NCBI GenBank assembly: GCA_037447655.1
Contig: JBBHKE010001764.1
Location: 308,737 to 370,736, forward strand
Origin: Zygnema cylindricum
Taxonomy: Eukaryota > Streptophyta > Zygnematophyceae > Zygnematales > Zygnemataceae
Length of the DNA stretch: 62,000 nucleotides
Reading direction: 5' to 3'
Part shown: positions 33,711-45,200 of the stretch, piece after piece
How positions within the stretch are numbered: position 1 is the stretch's first letter
Layout: each line of letters begins with the position of its first letter
Notes under the pieces: model-generated
What the model was told of the DNA's origin: nothing
The model's input: only the letters and a program-made list of their open reading frames with translations
The model's database searches: none
Translations under genes and position numbers: made by a program

Positions 33711-34772
33711 TGTTGAAATTAATAGATTTCTATAGTATTTTCTAGGCATAAATATGTTAGTATAAAAGAAAAGAAATGGACGGGAAACGTGCCTCCACCT
33801 CCTCTCTTTAGACCCCATACTTGTTATAGTCATTGAAGGATAGAGAGGGTAGTTGATCTATGGCTGCCTTTGTTCAACAAGCAGTTATTTTTAGTAGGTT
33901 ACTAAAAATATTCCTGACGGATCCGGGATTTGATCCCGGTACCTGCGGTTTGTCAAGTTGGCCGATAGCGGTCAGCTTTATCCTATAAGACTAGGACCAA
34001 TGGTAAGTGATATAGTATATGATAGATATATATATATGTATATATATATATAAATATATATATTTAGGGAGGAACAAATCCATTTAACTAAAACTGTTTA
34101 CACCATGCATAGATACAGTTTTATGAAAGTACAAAGTACGATAATATTTCGAAATGGATACCATGCATTTTGTTTCGACAATGTAACAAATGTGGCGCAA
34201 GTATTTATAACGGCTAAGATTGCGTCTCGCTGCAAATCCAACGGCCCACATCATCGCCGAAATCTCGGAGGGGTCACTTTGGCGTTTTGTGACGTGGCAT
34301 GACCTGGAGCCACGTGGAGAGATGACATTCGGTCATGGGAATTCCGAGGAATGTACGGACAAGTGAAAAGCAGACACGCGTCTACGTAATAGCCTTGTCG
34401 TACATAGGCCATACAAAAGGTACACTGTCACTTGTACTTTTTGGTACGGTACAATAATTTGATTGGTCCGTACTTTAGTAGATATAAGTTATTAGAGGGA
34501 ATCAGGACTTAGAAAATTTTGGTAGGAAGTCACCTCTCCCTTTGAGAGTTTCTACAAATTGGCATTTTTACTGCCTCATAACTTATTGGCTGGTTGGCCG
34601 TTTTTAGTGATTCTTTTTGCTACAGACTCAAGGGAGTCCAAGCTACATAGGGGTACAGTCACAGTGTCATTTTGCCTTCATGGACAGCAGTGGTTGTGGC
34701 TTGAAGCGGGTTTGTTAACTTTATCTAGAGGCTTCTTGTATTCTGTGGTCCAATGGAGGACACAGAATTGCA
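33711..34772 (+). repeat. B2 3' LTR
   Basis: 1062 bp, same parts as the 5' copy plus a longer TATATA tract near 34026-34062. Ends GGACACAGAATTGCA. Confidence 0.9.
33914..33997 (-). promoter_or_regulatory. Antisense tRNA-like Pol III module, B2 3' LTR
   Basis: Same A-box (TAGTCTTATAGG) and B-box (GATCAAATC), with a TTTTT run downstream. Confidence 0.65.
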
Positions 34773-34774
34773 TT

Positions 34775-35306
34775 TGTAACGTAAGGCAGACAATTCTAGT
34801 CGCCTATTGGCCAATGTAACAAGGTTACAGAGTTGAGTAATTAAAAGTCATGGACCAAACTGGTATAGTTGTGGTTGCTGAGCAGCGTAGCTACGATTAC
34901 GAATCAGCGCAACATAGCAGCATAGCAACTAAGTAGAAGAGCGTAGCGCAACATAGCAACGCAGCGTGGCAGTATAGCAACGCCGCAAAATGTAGATTTA
35001 ATTGTATAGTTTTAAAAAGATATTTTGGATAGATCTTGGTTGACCGTGAAGGTCCACGTGTACACTTGTACAGTATTAGGTTGACTAGCAACTAGTTAGT
35101 TTAAATAGTGGAGCAGATGTAGTAAAAGACAGACTCTTTGAGTAGACCTTTGCAGTGAGCTGTCAACTTGTTATCTTTCTCCCGATTAATAAAACTAGAC
35201 CTTTATCTGTAAGTGTTGTGTACTCTTGTTGTTGCTACGGGGAGATCTTTGGAGTCCTTCCGCTGTGCATTATAGTGTGTTGTGGTACTATGCGTGCCCT
35301 TTTACA
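34775..35306 (+). repeat. Gypsy 5' LTR
   Basis: 532 bp. B2 is inserted at its very first bases. 34880-34985 is rich in CATAGCA/GCGTAGC motifs like those of the F and G copia LTRs. Confidence 0.75.
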
Positions 35307-35307
35307 T

Positions 35308-35319
35308 TGGTATCAAAGC
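35308..35319 (+). other. Gypsy primer-binding site
   Basis: TGGTATCAAAGC, one base from the initiator tRNA-Met 3'-end complement, typical of plant LTR elements. Confidence 0.85.
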
Positions 35320-35340
35320 TTTCCCTCGTGACTCGACAAC

Positions 35341-37706
35341 ATGGGAAAACACGGCGTATCTACCACGAAAATGTTAGCGCAAGCTCTTCGGGAGTTGGAA
35401 AACGTCAGATTACAGAATGCTCAATTGAGTAACGCCGTCGTAACTTTGGAATGTCGTCTTGGTGAACGACCTCATAGAGGCATGGAGAGAGACGTAAGGA
35501 GACGGAAGTTAAGACATCCCGATGAGTTTGACCCGGCCAGACACAAAAACCTTGATGCGTGGCTATTCTCCATTGCGAATTACCTTCAGAATTTTCCTAG
35601 ACTGTCGGACCGTGAGAACATTCATTATGCGGGTGGTCTTCTAAAAGGTGCAGCGGGAGCATGGTGGAGGACAATGGTGGAAAACAATGAAATTGAGCTA
35701 CACTGAATTAGATAAACTCAAAAAGCAACTTGCGGAGTTGGTTGAAGCCGGAGTAATCGAACCGAGCAAGTCACCGTATGGAGCCCCCGTCCTCTTCGTG
35801 AATAAGAAAGATGGAGGTTTTTCGGATGTGTGTGGATTACCGTGCGCTAAACAATTTAATAGTGAAAAATGCGTACCCTCTACCGAGGATAGACGAACTG
35901 TTGGATCGACAACAAGGTGCTAAATATTTTTCGAAGATAGACCTACGAAGTGGCTATCACCAAATCAGAATTGCCGAGGAAGATGTGGAAAAGACGGCGT
36001 TTAGAACTCGGTATGGTCATTTCCAATTTTGGGTTATGCCGTTTGGATTAACCAACGCACCGGCAACCTTTATGCATTTGATGAATTCTATCTTTCGGCA
36101 ATATTTGGACCCCTTCGTAATTGTCTTCTTGGACGACATCTTGGTGTACAACAAGACGTTCGAGGATCACGTGGAGCATCTGCGAACGGTCTTTCAAGTC
36201 CTTCGGGAGAACAAGTTGTAAGCGAAGAGGAGTAAATGTGACTTCTTGAATGAGAAAATTGAGTTTTTGGGTCATGTGGTGAGCCAGGATGGAATCGCAG
36301 TGGATCCCAACAAAACTAGGGCAGTGAAGAAATGGCTGCAGACAACGAACATTACGAAGTTACGGAGCTTTCTTGGATTATGCTCCTACTATCGCCGTTT
36401 TGTCGAAGGTTTTGCAAAAATTGCTGCACCACTCACAGAAATTACTTAAGAATGACGTGCCCTATTAGTGGAAAACGGCGCAAAGGGCAGCCTTTGACAC
36501 GCTAAAGAAGCGGTTGGTTATCGCCCATGTGTTAGCTGTCCCGAACAAAAATTACCTTAGATGATTATCATCGACGCTAGCGATACGGCTATTAGAGCAA
36601 TCCTTATGCAAGATCAAGGAAAAGGCCTTCAACCCAATGCCTACGATAGTCGGAAACTAAAGGCAACGGAGCTTAACTGGGCCACCCATGAAAAGGAGAC
36701 AATCGCCATTATTAATGCGCTGGAGGTTTGGAAATGTTACGTTCAAGGGAAGCGGATCACGATCATCACCGATCACCACGCTCTACAGTATCTTCAGACC
36801 CAACCGAAGTTATTATAAAAACAGGTGCGATGGATGACGTTTCTTCAGACCTTCAGGCCGGAACTAGCTATTGAGTATAGACCGGGCAAGACAAACCCGG
36901 CGGATGCGCTATCGACAAGACGCGGAGTAGCTGCGCCTGTGACAGAGCAACAATCGCAAGCATTGCAAGATGGAAACGTAGGCGCTGTGAAAGAGAACAC
37001 CGCAACGTCGGACATAGCGCAAGATCTGGAACTCAGCGCAGTGACCAGTACGGTACAAGTAGACAACCAGTGGTTAAGTAGGATTAAGGCCGCATACGAC
37101 GAAGACGAGACATTAAAGGAACTGGTAAAACGGAAGGTATTAGTTCGAACTGCCAATGGTATGTGGTGATACAGACCCAATCAAACAACTAGACTTTACG
37201 TCTCGACAAACCAGGAGTTACGTTATTCGGTACTTAAAATGAGTCATGATGAGCCACTCAGTGGACATTTCGGACGGGATAAAACAAATGCACGTGTCGC
37301 TGTGGCCTATTATTGGCCGAACATGACTCGAGACATTGCGGAGTATGTCCAGACGTGTGACTCCACTAACAGAAATAAATCGGAATCGGGTCACCAAGGT
37401 CTGTTACAACCTCTTCCGATACCATCTGTTCTTTGGGAGGCGATTTCGATGGACTTTATCGTTGCTTTTCCGTTGACTCGGGAAGCCTATGACTCTATCT
37501 TCGTCGTCATGGATTATTTGACGAAAATAGCCCATTTCCTGCCCACGACAACCACACCCACAGCGTGGGAGGTGGCAGACTTATTCTTCCGAGAGATATT
37601 CCGCCATCACGGACTCCCGAAGAGAATCGTCATCGACCATGACCGAAAATTTGTGAGTCACTTTTGGAGAAGTCTGTTCAAGCTGTGTGGAACGGAGTTG
37701 ACCATG
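35341..37706 (+). pseudogene. Gypsy gag-pol remnant
   Basis: A short Gag N-terminus (35341-35706, about 121 codons; PDEFDP, WLFSIANYL, GAAGAWW) runs directly into the start of reverse transcriptase (ELVEAGVIEPSKSPYGAPVLF). Gag C-terminus and protease are therefore deleted. A one-base shift lies near 35815. Then [27 protein letters not shown] and FLDDILVY (YxDD-type Asp pair kept). TAA follows ENKL (36219-36221), and stops lie near 36448 and 36468. RNase H (36561-36818) has the DAS start and TDHHALQYL. Integrase: HDEPLSGHFG at the start, but the HHCC motif has lost a Cys (CDSTNRNKSE), then MDFIVAFP and IDHDRKF. It is cut off before the catalytic Glu by B3. Confidence 0.85.
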
Positions 37707-37710
37707 TCTA

Positions 37711-38729
37711 TGTTGAAATTCATAGATTTCTATAGTATTTTCTAGGTTTAAATATGTTACGAAAAAGAAAAAGGACAAACAGCCTGCCTCCACCTCCTTT
37801 CTCTAGCCCCCATACTTGTTCTAGTCACTGAAGGATAGAGAAGGTGGTTGATCCATGGCTGCCTTAGTTCAACAGGCAGTTATTTTTAGAAGGTTACTAA
37901 AAATAGTCTTGACGGACCCGGGATTTGAACACGGAACCTGCGGTTTGTCAAGTTGGCCGATAGCGGTCAGCTTTATCCTACAAGACTAGGACTAATGCTA
38001 AGTGTTATAGAGTATGAAAGATATATATATACATGTAGGAAGTAAGAAATTCATTTAACTAAAACATGATACAGCGTGCATAGATACAGTTTAAGTACGA
38101 CATCATTTCGAATGAATACCTCGCATTTGTTTGACAGCGAAACAAATATCTCGCAAGTAATTATAACGGTTAAGATTACGTCTCATTACAAATCCGACGG
38201 CGCACGTCATCGCCGAAATCCCGGAGTGGTCACCTTGGCGTTTTGTGACGTGGCATGACCTAGAGCCACGTGGAGAGATGACATTCGGTCATAGGAATTC
38301 CGCGGAATGTACGGACAAATAAAAAGCAGACACGCGTCCACTTAATAGTCTTGTCGTACATAGGCCGTAAAAAAGGTACACCAGCAGTAGTACTTTTTGG
38401 TACGGTACAGTAATTTTATTGGTCCGAACTTCAGTAGATAGAAGTTATTAGAAAGAATCAGGACTTAGAAAATTTTGGTAGGAAGTCACCTCTCCCTTTG
38501 AGAGTTTGTACAAATTGGCATTTTTGGTGCCTCATAACTTATCTGCTGGTTTGCCGTTTTCAGTGATTCTTTTTGCTACGGACTCAAGGGAGTCCACGCT
38601 GTACAGGGGTGCATTCAAATTGTCAATTTGCCTTCTAGGGCAGCAGTGGTCGTGGCTTAAAGTGGGTTAGAAAAATACTATCTAGAGGCTTCATGTATTC
38701 TGTAGTCCAATGGAGGACACAGAATTGCA
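37711..38729 (+). repeat. B3 5' LTR
   Basis: 1019 bp, TGTTGAAATTCATAG...GACACAGAATTGCA, gag ATG at 38710. Confidence 0.9.
37908..37990 (-). promoter_or_regulatory. Antisense tRNA-like Pol III module, B3 LTR
   Basis: A-box TAGTCTTGTAGG (11 of 12), B-box TGTTCAAATCC (perfect GWTCRANNC), and ACTATTTTTAG downstream on the minus strand. A long variable region suggests a class II (Leu/Ser-like) tRNA ancestor; this is inference. Confidence 0.65.
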
Positions 38730-38742
38730 GGTTATGGGCCCA
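38730..38742 (+). other. Primer-binding site of B3
   Basis: GGTTATGGGCCCA, followed by CCCTG where A3 inserted. Confidence 0.85.
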
Positions 38743-39508
38743 CCCTGTGAAACTCTGAGACCTCCATAAGTCCTCAGAGTGGACAGCTTCCAAGAAGCCT
38801 CTAGGATAATCCTGACCCCTTTGTGTTTAAGCAAAAATAACTACCACCCTGGCAGACAAAAACTCTGACCAACTTCACCCCTGTGAAGACAAGACTCCCC
38901 TGAGTCGATAGCAAAAAGAATCTCTGAATTTGCTCCCCTGAGCAGTAAGTTATGGAGGGTCAAAGTTGACCTTTTGTACAGAAGCTCTCTGGGAGAGGGG
39001 GTCCTATCTTCTAATTTTTCTAAGTCATATCTCTCTCACAGACTCTATCTACTGATGTACGGAACCAATCAGAATTGAGTTCCGTACGCAAAAGTACAGC
39101 TGCCGGTGTACTTTATGTACGGACATTGTACGACATGGCCAAAATGTCGACACATGTCAAATCCGGATTCGGTGCCATAATCTCCGGAGTTTCCACAATC
39201 CAACGGAATTTTGCCACGCGTCATCCGATGTGGCGATGGCCACAAACCGCCGAAATCTTCCTCCGCGATCTCGGCGCTAATCCCGGCCGTCCGATTAAAT
39301 TCGTCTTTAATCGTGGCCGTAATAAATACATGCGCGGTATTTGTTTCATTTACGAAACAAATGCGCGGTACTGATTTATGTCCGTACCGTAAGTCGTACA
39401 TTACATATTACTGGATCTATGTATCCCGTAATTAATTCTAGTTAAATGGTTTATCGCAATAATACATATCTAAATAATTATCAAACGATATGCTATGTAA
39501 CAATACCT

Positions 39509-39589
39509 CTAGATGAAACGGCTAAGGCTACCGGCTATTTCGTGACTGCCGGCCGGCAGGTACATGGTTCAAATCCTGCCGCCGGCATA
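39509..39589 (+). promoter_or_regulatory. Antisense tRNA-like Pol III module, A3 LTR
   Basis: Antisense to A3. TAGATGAAACGG (10 of 12), GGCTAAGGC, a self-complementary CTGCCGGCCGGCAG arm, B-box GGTTCAAATCC (perfect), then ATACATTTTAATC. This is the best-preserved A-family copy. Confidence 0.65.
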
Positions 39590-39809
39590 TACATTTTAAT
39601 CAAATATATAAACCCTAATATAAAATTCCCGTAAACCTCAGGATAGCCAAGGTAGCCATGGCTCTAGCTTCCTCTCCAATTTCTCAGTGACTGCGACAAG
39701 TTTGAGAGTTGGAGAGAGAAGTTAGAGATAGACTGCCTCGACTTCTATATTTCTTTTCAGACCTAGAAAATACTAATAAAACCATTAGTTTCTACACTCC
39801 CCTTATTTT

Positions 39810-40183
39810 CTAGTCAATCTTTAATTTCAGACCACACTTCTCCCTGCAAAAAATTAGTTTAGGGGAAGGCACAGGTTTGGTCATCATATCCGCTACCATC
39901 TCACTATCTGGTCTGTACTCTAAACTGATTATTTTGTTTTCTACTTTCTCTCTAACAAAGCTGAGTCTGATGTCCATGTGTTTGGCTTTAAAATGGTGTT
40001 TAGGATTGGCAGAAATAGCGATTGCTGCCTGATTATCACAAAATATTTTCTGCACACCACTCTTAAGGTGACCAAGCTCACCGAGCAAAGACTTGACCCA
40101 CATCAATTCTTTTACAGCAGAGCAAGAGGCCATATACTCAGCCTCCATGGTGGACTGAGCAATAACCTTTTGCTGTTTGCTAC
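39810..40183 (-). pseudogene. A3 RNase H C-terminal part
   Basis: Open on the minus strand from the TRIM edge to the stop at 39810: MEAEYMA, FCDNQAA, VREKVENK and TKPVPSPKL, nearly identical to A1. RNase H cuts the RNA strand of the RNA-DNA hybrid. Only the last third survives. Confidence 0.85.
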
Positions 40184-40429
40184 TGTTGAGGATCGGCGAT
40201 ATTCTACATATCGCATGGGCGCCAAAGTGAAAACTTTGGTTAAATGGCCAAGCCGGGGATCGAACCCGGGACCTTGTGTTAGCCGTACACGAGCTCTACC
40301 AACTGAGCTACCCGGCCGATGTGCATGCAAGCGCCTGAAACCGAATTTACGGCAATGAACGGTGCACTGGCGGACCAGCATTTACTGCGATACACACGTG
40401 TGGAGTCCGAAGTGGACATTCCTCCAACA
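40184..40429 (-). repeat. TRIM 3' LTR
   Basis: 246 bp. Contains the tRNA-like gene, a TTTT-containing CCAAAG/CTTTGG hairpin (40222-40239) and a GCGATAT/ATATCGC hairpin (40196-40214). Confidence 0.9.
40246..40317 (-). tRNA. tRNA-like gene in TRIM 3' LTR
   Basis: 72 nt. Acceptor GGCCGGG/CTTGGCC pairs fully (two G-T), D-arm GCTC...GAGC, and T-arm CCGGG-TTCGATC-CCCGG is perfect. A-box TAGCTCAGTTGG (12 of 12) and B-box GTTCGATCC. The anticodon arm is odd: CGTGT/ACACA has one end mismatch, and the loop ACGGCTA has C where U33 is expected. Read formally, the anticodon would be GGC (Ala), but the overlapping CTAACAC resembles a tRNA-Val loop, so identity is open. TTTT lies about 12 nt downstream. 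Probably a Pol III promoter relic and not a working tRNA. Confidence 0.75.
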
Positions 40430-40478
40430 CGCCCCCTCACGATGTACTCCATCTCGTGTGGCTTGCCAACGCCCCCTT

Positions 40479-40490
40479 GCTCTGATACCA
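40479..40490 (-). other. TRIM primer-binding site
   Basis: TGGTATCAGAGC on the minus strand, directly after the 5' LTR. Complementary to the 3' end of plant initiator tRNA-Met, unlike the half-tRNA site of the surrounding copia elements. Confidence 0.9.
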
Positions 40491-40736
40491 TGTTGAGGAT
40501 CGGCGATATTCTACATATCGCATGGGCGCCAAAGTGAAAACTTTGGTTAAATGGCCAAGCCGGGGATCGAACCCGGGACCTTGTGTTAGCCGTACACGAG
40601 CTCTACCAACTGAGCTACCCGGCCGATGTGCATGCAAGCGCCTGAAACCGAATTTACGGCAATGAACGGCGCACTGGCGGACCAGCATTTACTGCGATAC
40701 ACACGTGTGGAGTCCAAAGTGGACATTCCTCCAACA
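40491..40736 (-). repeat. TRIM 5' LTR
   Basis: 246 bp, second copy. Confidence 0.9.
40553..40624 (-). tRNA. tRNA-like gene in TRIM 5' LTR
   Basis: Identical in sequence to 40246-40317, with the same features. Confidence 0.75.
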
Positions 40737-41349
40737 GACACCCCTCACTCCTATTGTCAAAGTATCAGGAGCGGCAACCGTGAAGACCGTGGAGAACGAT
40801 ACTCAAATGTTGGAGGATGTAAACATGGCTGCCAAGAACTTCATTCTGAGGCACCTCACTCAAGGTTTGGCCACTCCTCATCTTCACATTTACAAGGCCG
40901 AGGAGTTGTGGGAGAGTTTGGTGGAGATTTATAGAGCTGGAACTATTCAGGAGCTCCAGTTGGCTGAGCAAAAGCTATTGAGTTACACTTACAAAGGAGG
41001 AAAGATGTTAGATTACTGTAATGATCTTTCTTCTTTATATATGGAAATGGAAACTGCCGGGTGGACAGGTACAATGAAAATGAAAGTTAACACCCTTATC
41101 ATGAAATTACCAGATGAGTTGAAAACATAGTGTATCGAGTACAGGTAATGCCTGATAGTTCATGGAAATCCTGATAGTCAGGATGATACTTGTGCCGGAA
41201 AACACAATGGAGATTAGGAGAGGAGGAAAGAGCATTTAAGCTCTAGCAGCAGGAGGGGACTGATGGGGGAAGGAACCGAAGAAACCTTATAAAGGGGAGA
41301 GAGATCATTCTTGGGGACAAAGGCCCCCAAAGGGTCTTTGTCATTATTG
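40737..41349 (+). pseudogene. B3 gag, middle part
   Basis: B-type Gag from about codon 88 (TPIVKVSGAATVKTVENDTQM) through LRHLTQGL and MKLPDELKT. A frameshift follows near 41116-41170, where a stretch is also lost. It ends in the start of the zinc knuckle (TGTCATTATTGC), cut by C1. Confidence 0.8.
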
Positions 41350-42243
41350 CTGAAATTATGTGGTATCCATTGACCCACAAAATGAGCAGCCTATGTAAAG
41401 CCTCTAGGATAATATTTGCCCCTTCTACTTTCCCGCTAAATAAGCGCCGCCCAGGCACACAAATATTCTGACCACTCTCACCCTTGTGAGGACAAGACTC
41501 CCCTAAGTCAAACGCTAAAAGAATCACTGAATTTGCTCACCTGAGTAGTAAGTTATGGCTGGTCAAAGATGACCTTTATAGTTACAAGCTCTCTTAGAGA
41601 GAGAGGTACCTAAATTTTACTAAGTCTTGGTCTGCCTACTCACGACTACTTACTACTAAACCCTAGTCCAATAGGAACACTATATAGTACAAGAAGGTAC
41701 AATGGACAATGTACTTATTGTACGACCATTGTACGACAAGGTCTACAAAGTGACACCTGTCAAATCGGAAGCCATGGTTCCTCCTCTCATATTCTCCGGT
41801 ATCAAATAATGTGGCGCCACGTGGCACCGCGTGATGATATCTCCGTATGCCGCCAAAAGTTCATTTCGCGTGGCGGCTATAATGGCGTACGTCCGATCAA
41901 AACATATTTTACACGGTTCAAATTCGCGTATATGTAGAAATTGCTCTTTTTGGTTAGTCTGCTGTTAATTAGCTGTTGCGTTAATGTTTATATATTTATG
42001 AAACCCATCACTTGTATCGTTTCGTAAAGCCTTAATGGTTAAGGCGTAAGGCTATAGAGAACCTAGAGGTCATATGTTCCAACCTAGACTTAGGCATCAT
42101 TTTAGCCAAAATACCCTTTACTTCAAAAACTGCCACTTTCTAAATATTGCGGCAGCCATGGCGCGCCTTTGATCCTCACTCCTCTCTTTCCTTAAAGCAA
42201 ACGTAAAATAGGGAAGTGAACTATTAATTACCTCTTTTCAACA
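41350..42243 (-). repeat. C1 3' LTR
   Basis: TGAAATTATGTGG...TCTTTTCAACA on the plus strand. Confidence 0.92.
42026..42094 (+). promoter_or_regulatory. Antisense tRNA-like Pol III module, C1 3' LTR
   Basis: AATGGTTAAGGCG (A-box-like, 10 of 12), B-box-like GTTCCAACC (one mismatch), acceptor-like GCCT...AGGC closing pair, and CATTTTAG downstream. Offset about 149 bp. Confidence 0.55.
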
Positions 42244-42256
42244 CTCCCCTTAATTC

Positions 42257-45200
42257 TTAGTCACTTTTCAATTTTAATCCACAGTTTTCTCTCCAATAAA
42301 TCAACTTAGGGGAAGGCACTGGTTTTGTCATCATGTCTGCAATCATTTATCTATCAGTTTTATCAGCCAGTTTAATAATTTTATTTTCTACCTTCTCTCT
42401 GACAAATCTTAGTCTAATATCCATAAACTTAGCTTTGAAATGATGTTTCGGATTAGCTGCAATAGAGATAGCAGCTTGATTATCACAAAAAACATTTTGA
42501 GTTCCAGACTTCATGAACCCAAGTTCTTCAAGAAGAGATTTAACCCACATTAATTCTTTGGTGGCAGCACAGGAAGCCATGTATTCAGCCTCCATAGTGG
42601 ACTGAGCAACTACTTTTTGTTGCTTGCTACTCGAACAACATGCACCGGATCCAATTTGCAACACATATCCAGTCGTACACCTCCTTAAAGGCACATCTCT
42701 ATAACTAGCATCACTCCAAGTGGTGATGTCAGTGTGCTCCCCTCCCAAATGCAACCATAATTCCCTTGTCCCCACCAGATACCTCATCACCCTTTTGGCA
42801 GCCTCCCAGTCTCTCTTTCTTGGTTCATTTAGATTTCTACTAAAGACACCTACAGCTGCAGCTATATCCGGACGGGTACAATTCATAAAATAAATTAAAC
42901 TGCCTACAATCTGCCGATAAGGAATATTTTCCATAAATTTTCTTTCTATCTCATCCATCTCATCATTAATGATAAATATTCCTCTCTCTTCACTTCCCTC
43001 AAACACATTCTTCAAATCCATAGGAGTAGTACATTTGTTTGCTTTTTCCATCTGAAATTTTTCTAGCATATTACTGATTGCTTCTTTTTGAGTGAGTCTT
43101 ATAATTCTATTCCATCTATCTCTCTCCATCTGAATTCCCAAAATCTACTTTGCTTCGCCAAGATCTTTCATATAAAAACTGCTTCTAGGATCTCGTTTTA
43201 GTTTGTTAATTTTATCTAAGGACTTGCTTAAGACCAACAAATCATCCACATAAATAGCAATAAATATCACTCCATTCTCATCCTCAAATAAATATATAGA
43301 GTGATCTGAACTAATTCTGATATACCCCAAACCGGTCAGAAATTCGTCGAGCTTTATATTCCACTGTCGCGGGGCTTGCTTAAGCTCATAGAGTGATTTT
43401 ATCAATTTGCAAACTTTATTTTTTTCCCCACTTTCCACGAATCCTTCCGGTTGCCTCATGTAAATTTCTTCTTCCAACTCTCTGTGCAAAAAGGTCGTTT
43501 TAATATCCATCTGGTGGATTTCCATATCCTCTGATGCGGCTATAGTTAAAAGGATTCTAACAGAAGGAAATCTAACTACAGGTGCAAAGGTTTCTTTGTA
43601 GTCTATCCCCTCTTTCTGAGTATAACCTTTTGCAACTAACCTAGCTTTGTACCTCTCAATGGTATTATCCGAGTTTAATTTAAGTTTAAAAACCCACTTA
43701 CATCCGATCGGTTTTCGGTCTGGTGGACAATCTACCAACTCCCATGTATTGGCTTCCATGATAGAGGCCATTTCTTCATTTATAGCTGTGATCCACCGGC
43801 TACTTTCTGGAGTGTTCATGGCCTCTAAGTATGTTTGAAGTTCATCAGGGTGAGACATCTTTGTGAGTTTGTTATTTACTTGTCTTTCTTGAAGTGGTTT
43901 ACTACTTCTTCTTCCCCCTTCAAAATCGGACGTCGGTATGGAAGGCATCCTTGGGTTTCGTTTAGGGAGATTTTCATCTCCCCTATCTTCCAATTCCGGT
44001 GTCTCATCAAGTTCCTCATCCGTTTCCACTTTGTATTGTGGCGTTGCCTCGGATGTTGTCCTTTCCTCCTTCTTTGGTAGATCTGCAGATTTTTCTTTTT
44101 CTCCCTCTTCCTTCTCTTCATTTTCAAAATCAAAGTCAGAAAACTGATCCGTTTCAAATCTGATTTTGACTTCTTTATTATATTTGAATGGATCAATGGA
44201 CTTCTCTTCATTCATTACCACTATGTGTTTTACTAAAATTATATCTCTCTTTTTCAAGTCATACACTCGGTATCTTTTTGTGCTCTCATCATATCCTACA
44301 AGATATCCTCGCTTCCCTCTCCCCTCTAACTTCCATTTAGTCTTATCGGAATCCAAACTGTAGACTCGACTTCCGAACACTCTCAAACTAGACAAATCAG
44401 GCTTTCTTCCTGTCCACCTCTCATACGAAGTTTCCTCCTTATTTGTTGAAGTTAAGACTCTATTTTTGATGAAATTAGCATAGTTCATAGACTCTGCCCA
44501 AAACTGCAACCCTATCCTCTTATCAGTTAACATACTTTTGGACATATCTCCTGAAGTTTTATACACTATTTTTCTGCAACTCCATTTTGTTCCGGATTAT
44601 ACGGAACAGTTTTCTCATGATGAATTCCTTATTCTTTAAGATATTCTTCAAATTCCCTTGTGGTGTATTCTTTCCCATTATCACTTCTTATCTCTTTTAT
44701 TGAGGTTTCATGTAGTTTTTCACTCCATACTTTATACTCTTTGAAACATCTTAATACCTCTGACTTATGTCTGAGAAAGTATACCTTCGTGTATCTAGAC
44801 CAGTCATCTGTGATAGTTAACATCCACGTCTTCCCCTCATGTGAAGCATATCTAGCAGGTCCCCAAACATCAGTGTGAACTAGATCTAATACTTTCTCTC
44901 TCCTAAATGTGGTTGCCTTTGGAAATGGAAGTCTATGAATCTTCCCTTGGGCACATCCACTACAATCATCAAAGGTCTCGTCATCCACAAAAGTAATACC
45001 CTCCACTATTCCTTTTTTCTTCATTATCTTTAATCTATCTAGATGCACATGCCCCAACCTTTTATGCCAAAGCATCATCTCACTTGCACACGAGTAGAGA
45101 ACACTCTTTTTATTGCAAAGAACAATTCTGAACATTCCTTGACTGCCCTTCTCAGCTATGAAATAAACCTCATTATCATAGCTTGCTGTGAAGATTCCTT

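Larger units (their letters stand above)
28329..34772 (+). mobile_element. Copia element B2, decayed
   Basis: 5' LTR 28329-29369 (1041 bp), primer site 29370-29382, pol remnant, polypurine AAATAAAGGGAG, 3' LTR 33711-34772 (1062 bp), target duplication TTTGT (28324-28328, 34773-34777). The target straddles the first bases of the gypsy LTR. Confidence 0.9.
34775..37710 (+). mobile_element. Ty3/gypsy element, truncated
   Basis: 5' LTR 34775-35306 (TGTAACG...TTTTACA), one-base spacer, primer site 35308-35319, broken gag-pol to 37710 where the LTR of B3 begins. The 3' LTR is not in the window. The domain order reverse transcriptase, RNase H, integrase identifies gypsy. Confidence 0.85.
38748..40183 (-). 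mobile_element. Copia element A3, 3' end only
   Basis: 3' LTR 38748-39796 (1049 bp, the same length as the A1 LTRs), polypurine CTCCCCTTATT on the plus strand, then the RNase H end of pol up to 40183, where the TRIM starts. The 5' part is deleted. Left target copy CCCTG at 38743-38747. Confidence 0.85.
40184..40736 (-). mobile_element. 553-bp TRIM retroelement with tRNA-like LTRs
   Basis: Two 246-bp direct repeats (40184-40429, 40491-40736; about 2 differences by eye), each TGTTGAGG...CCTCCAACA on the plus strand, enclose 61 bp. On the minus strand the spacer starts with a full plant primer site TGGTATCAGAGC (40479-40490) and ends with the purine tract GTGAGGGGGCG beside the other LTR. No coding capacity. 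The flanking 5-mers GCTAC and GACAC do not match. Confidence 0.9.

Noticed and set aside
39069-39401. Frames of about 85-110 codons repeated in A-family LTRs (also 55483-55737 and 60883-61215)
   Set aside because: They recur only because the LTR is repeated. They cover regulatory hairpins and match no known protein.
40246-40624. Two tandem cellular tRNA genes
   Set aside because: Both lie inside 246-bp LTRs with TRIM signals, and the anticodon arm is abnormal. I describe them as tRNA-like LTR parts.
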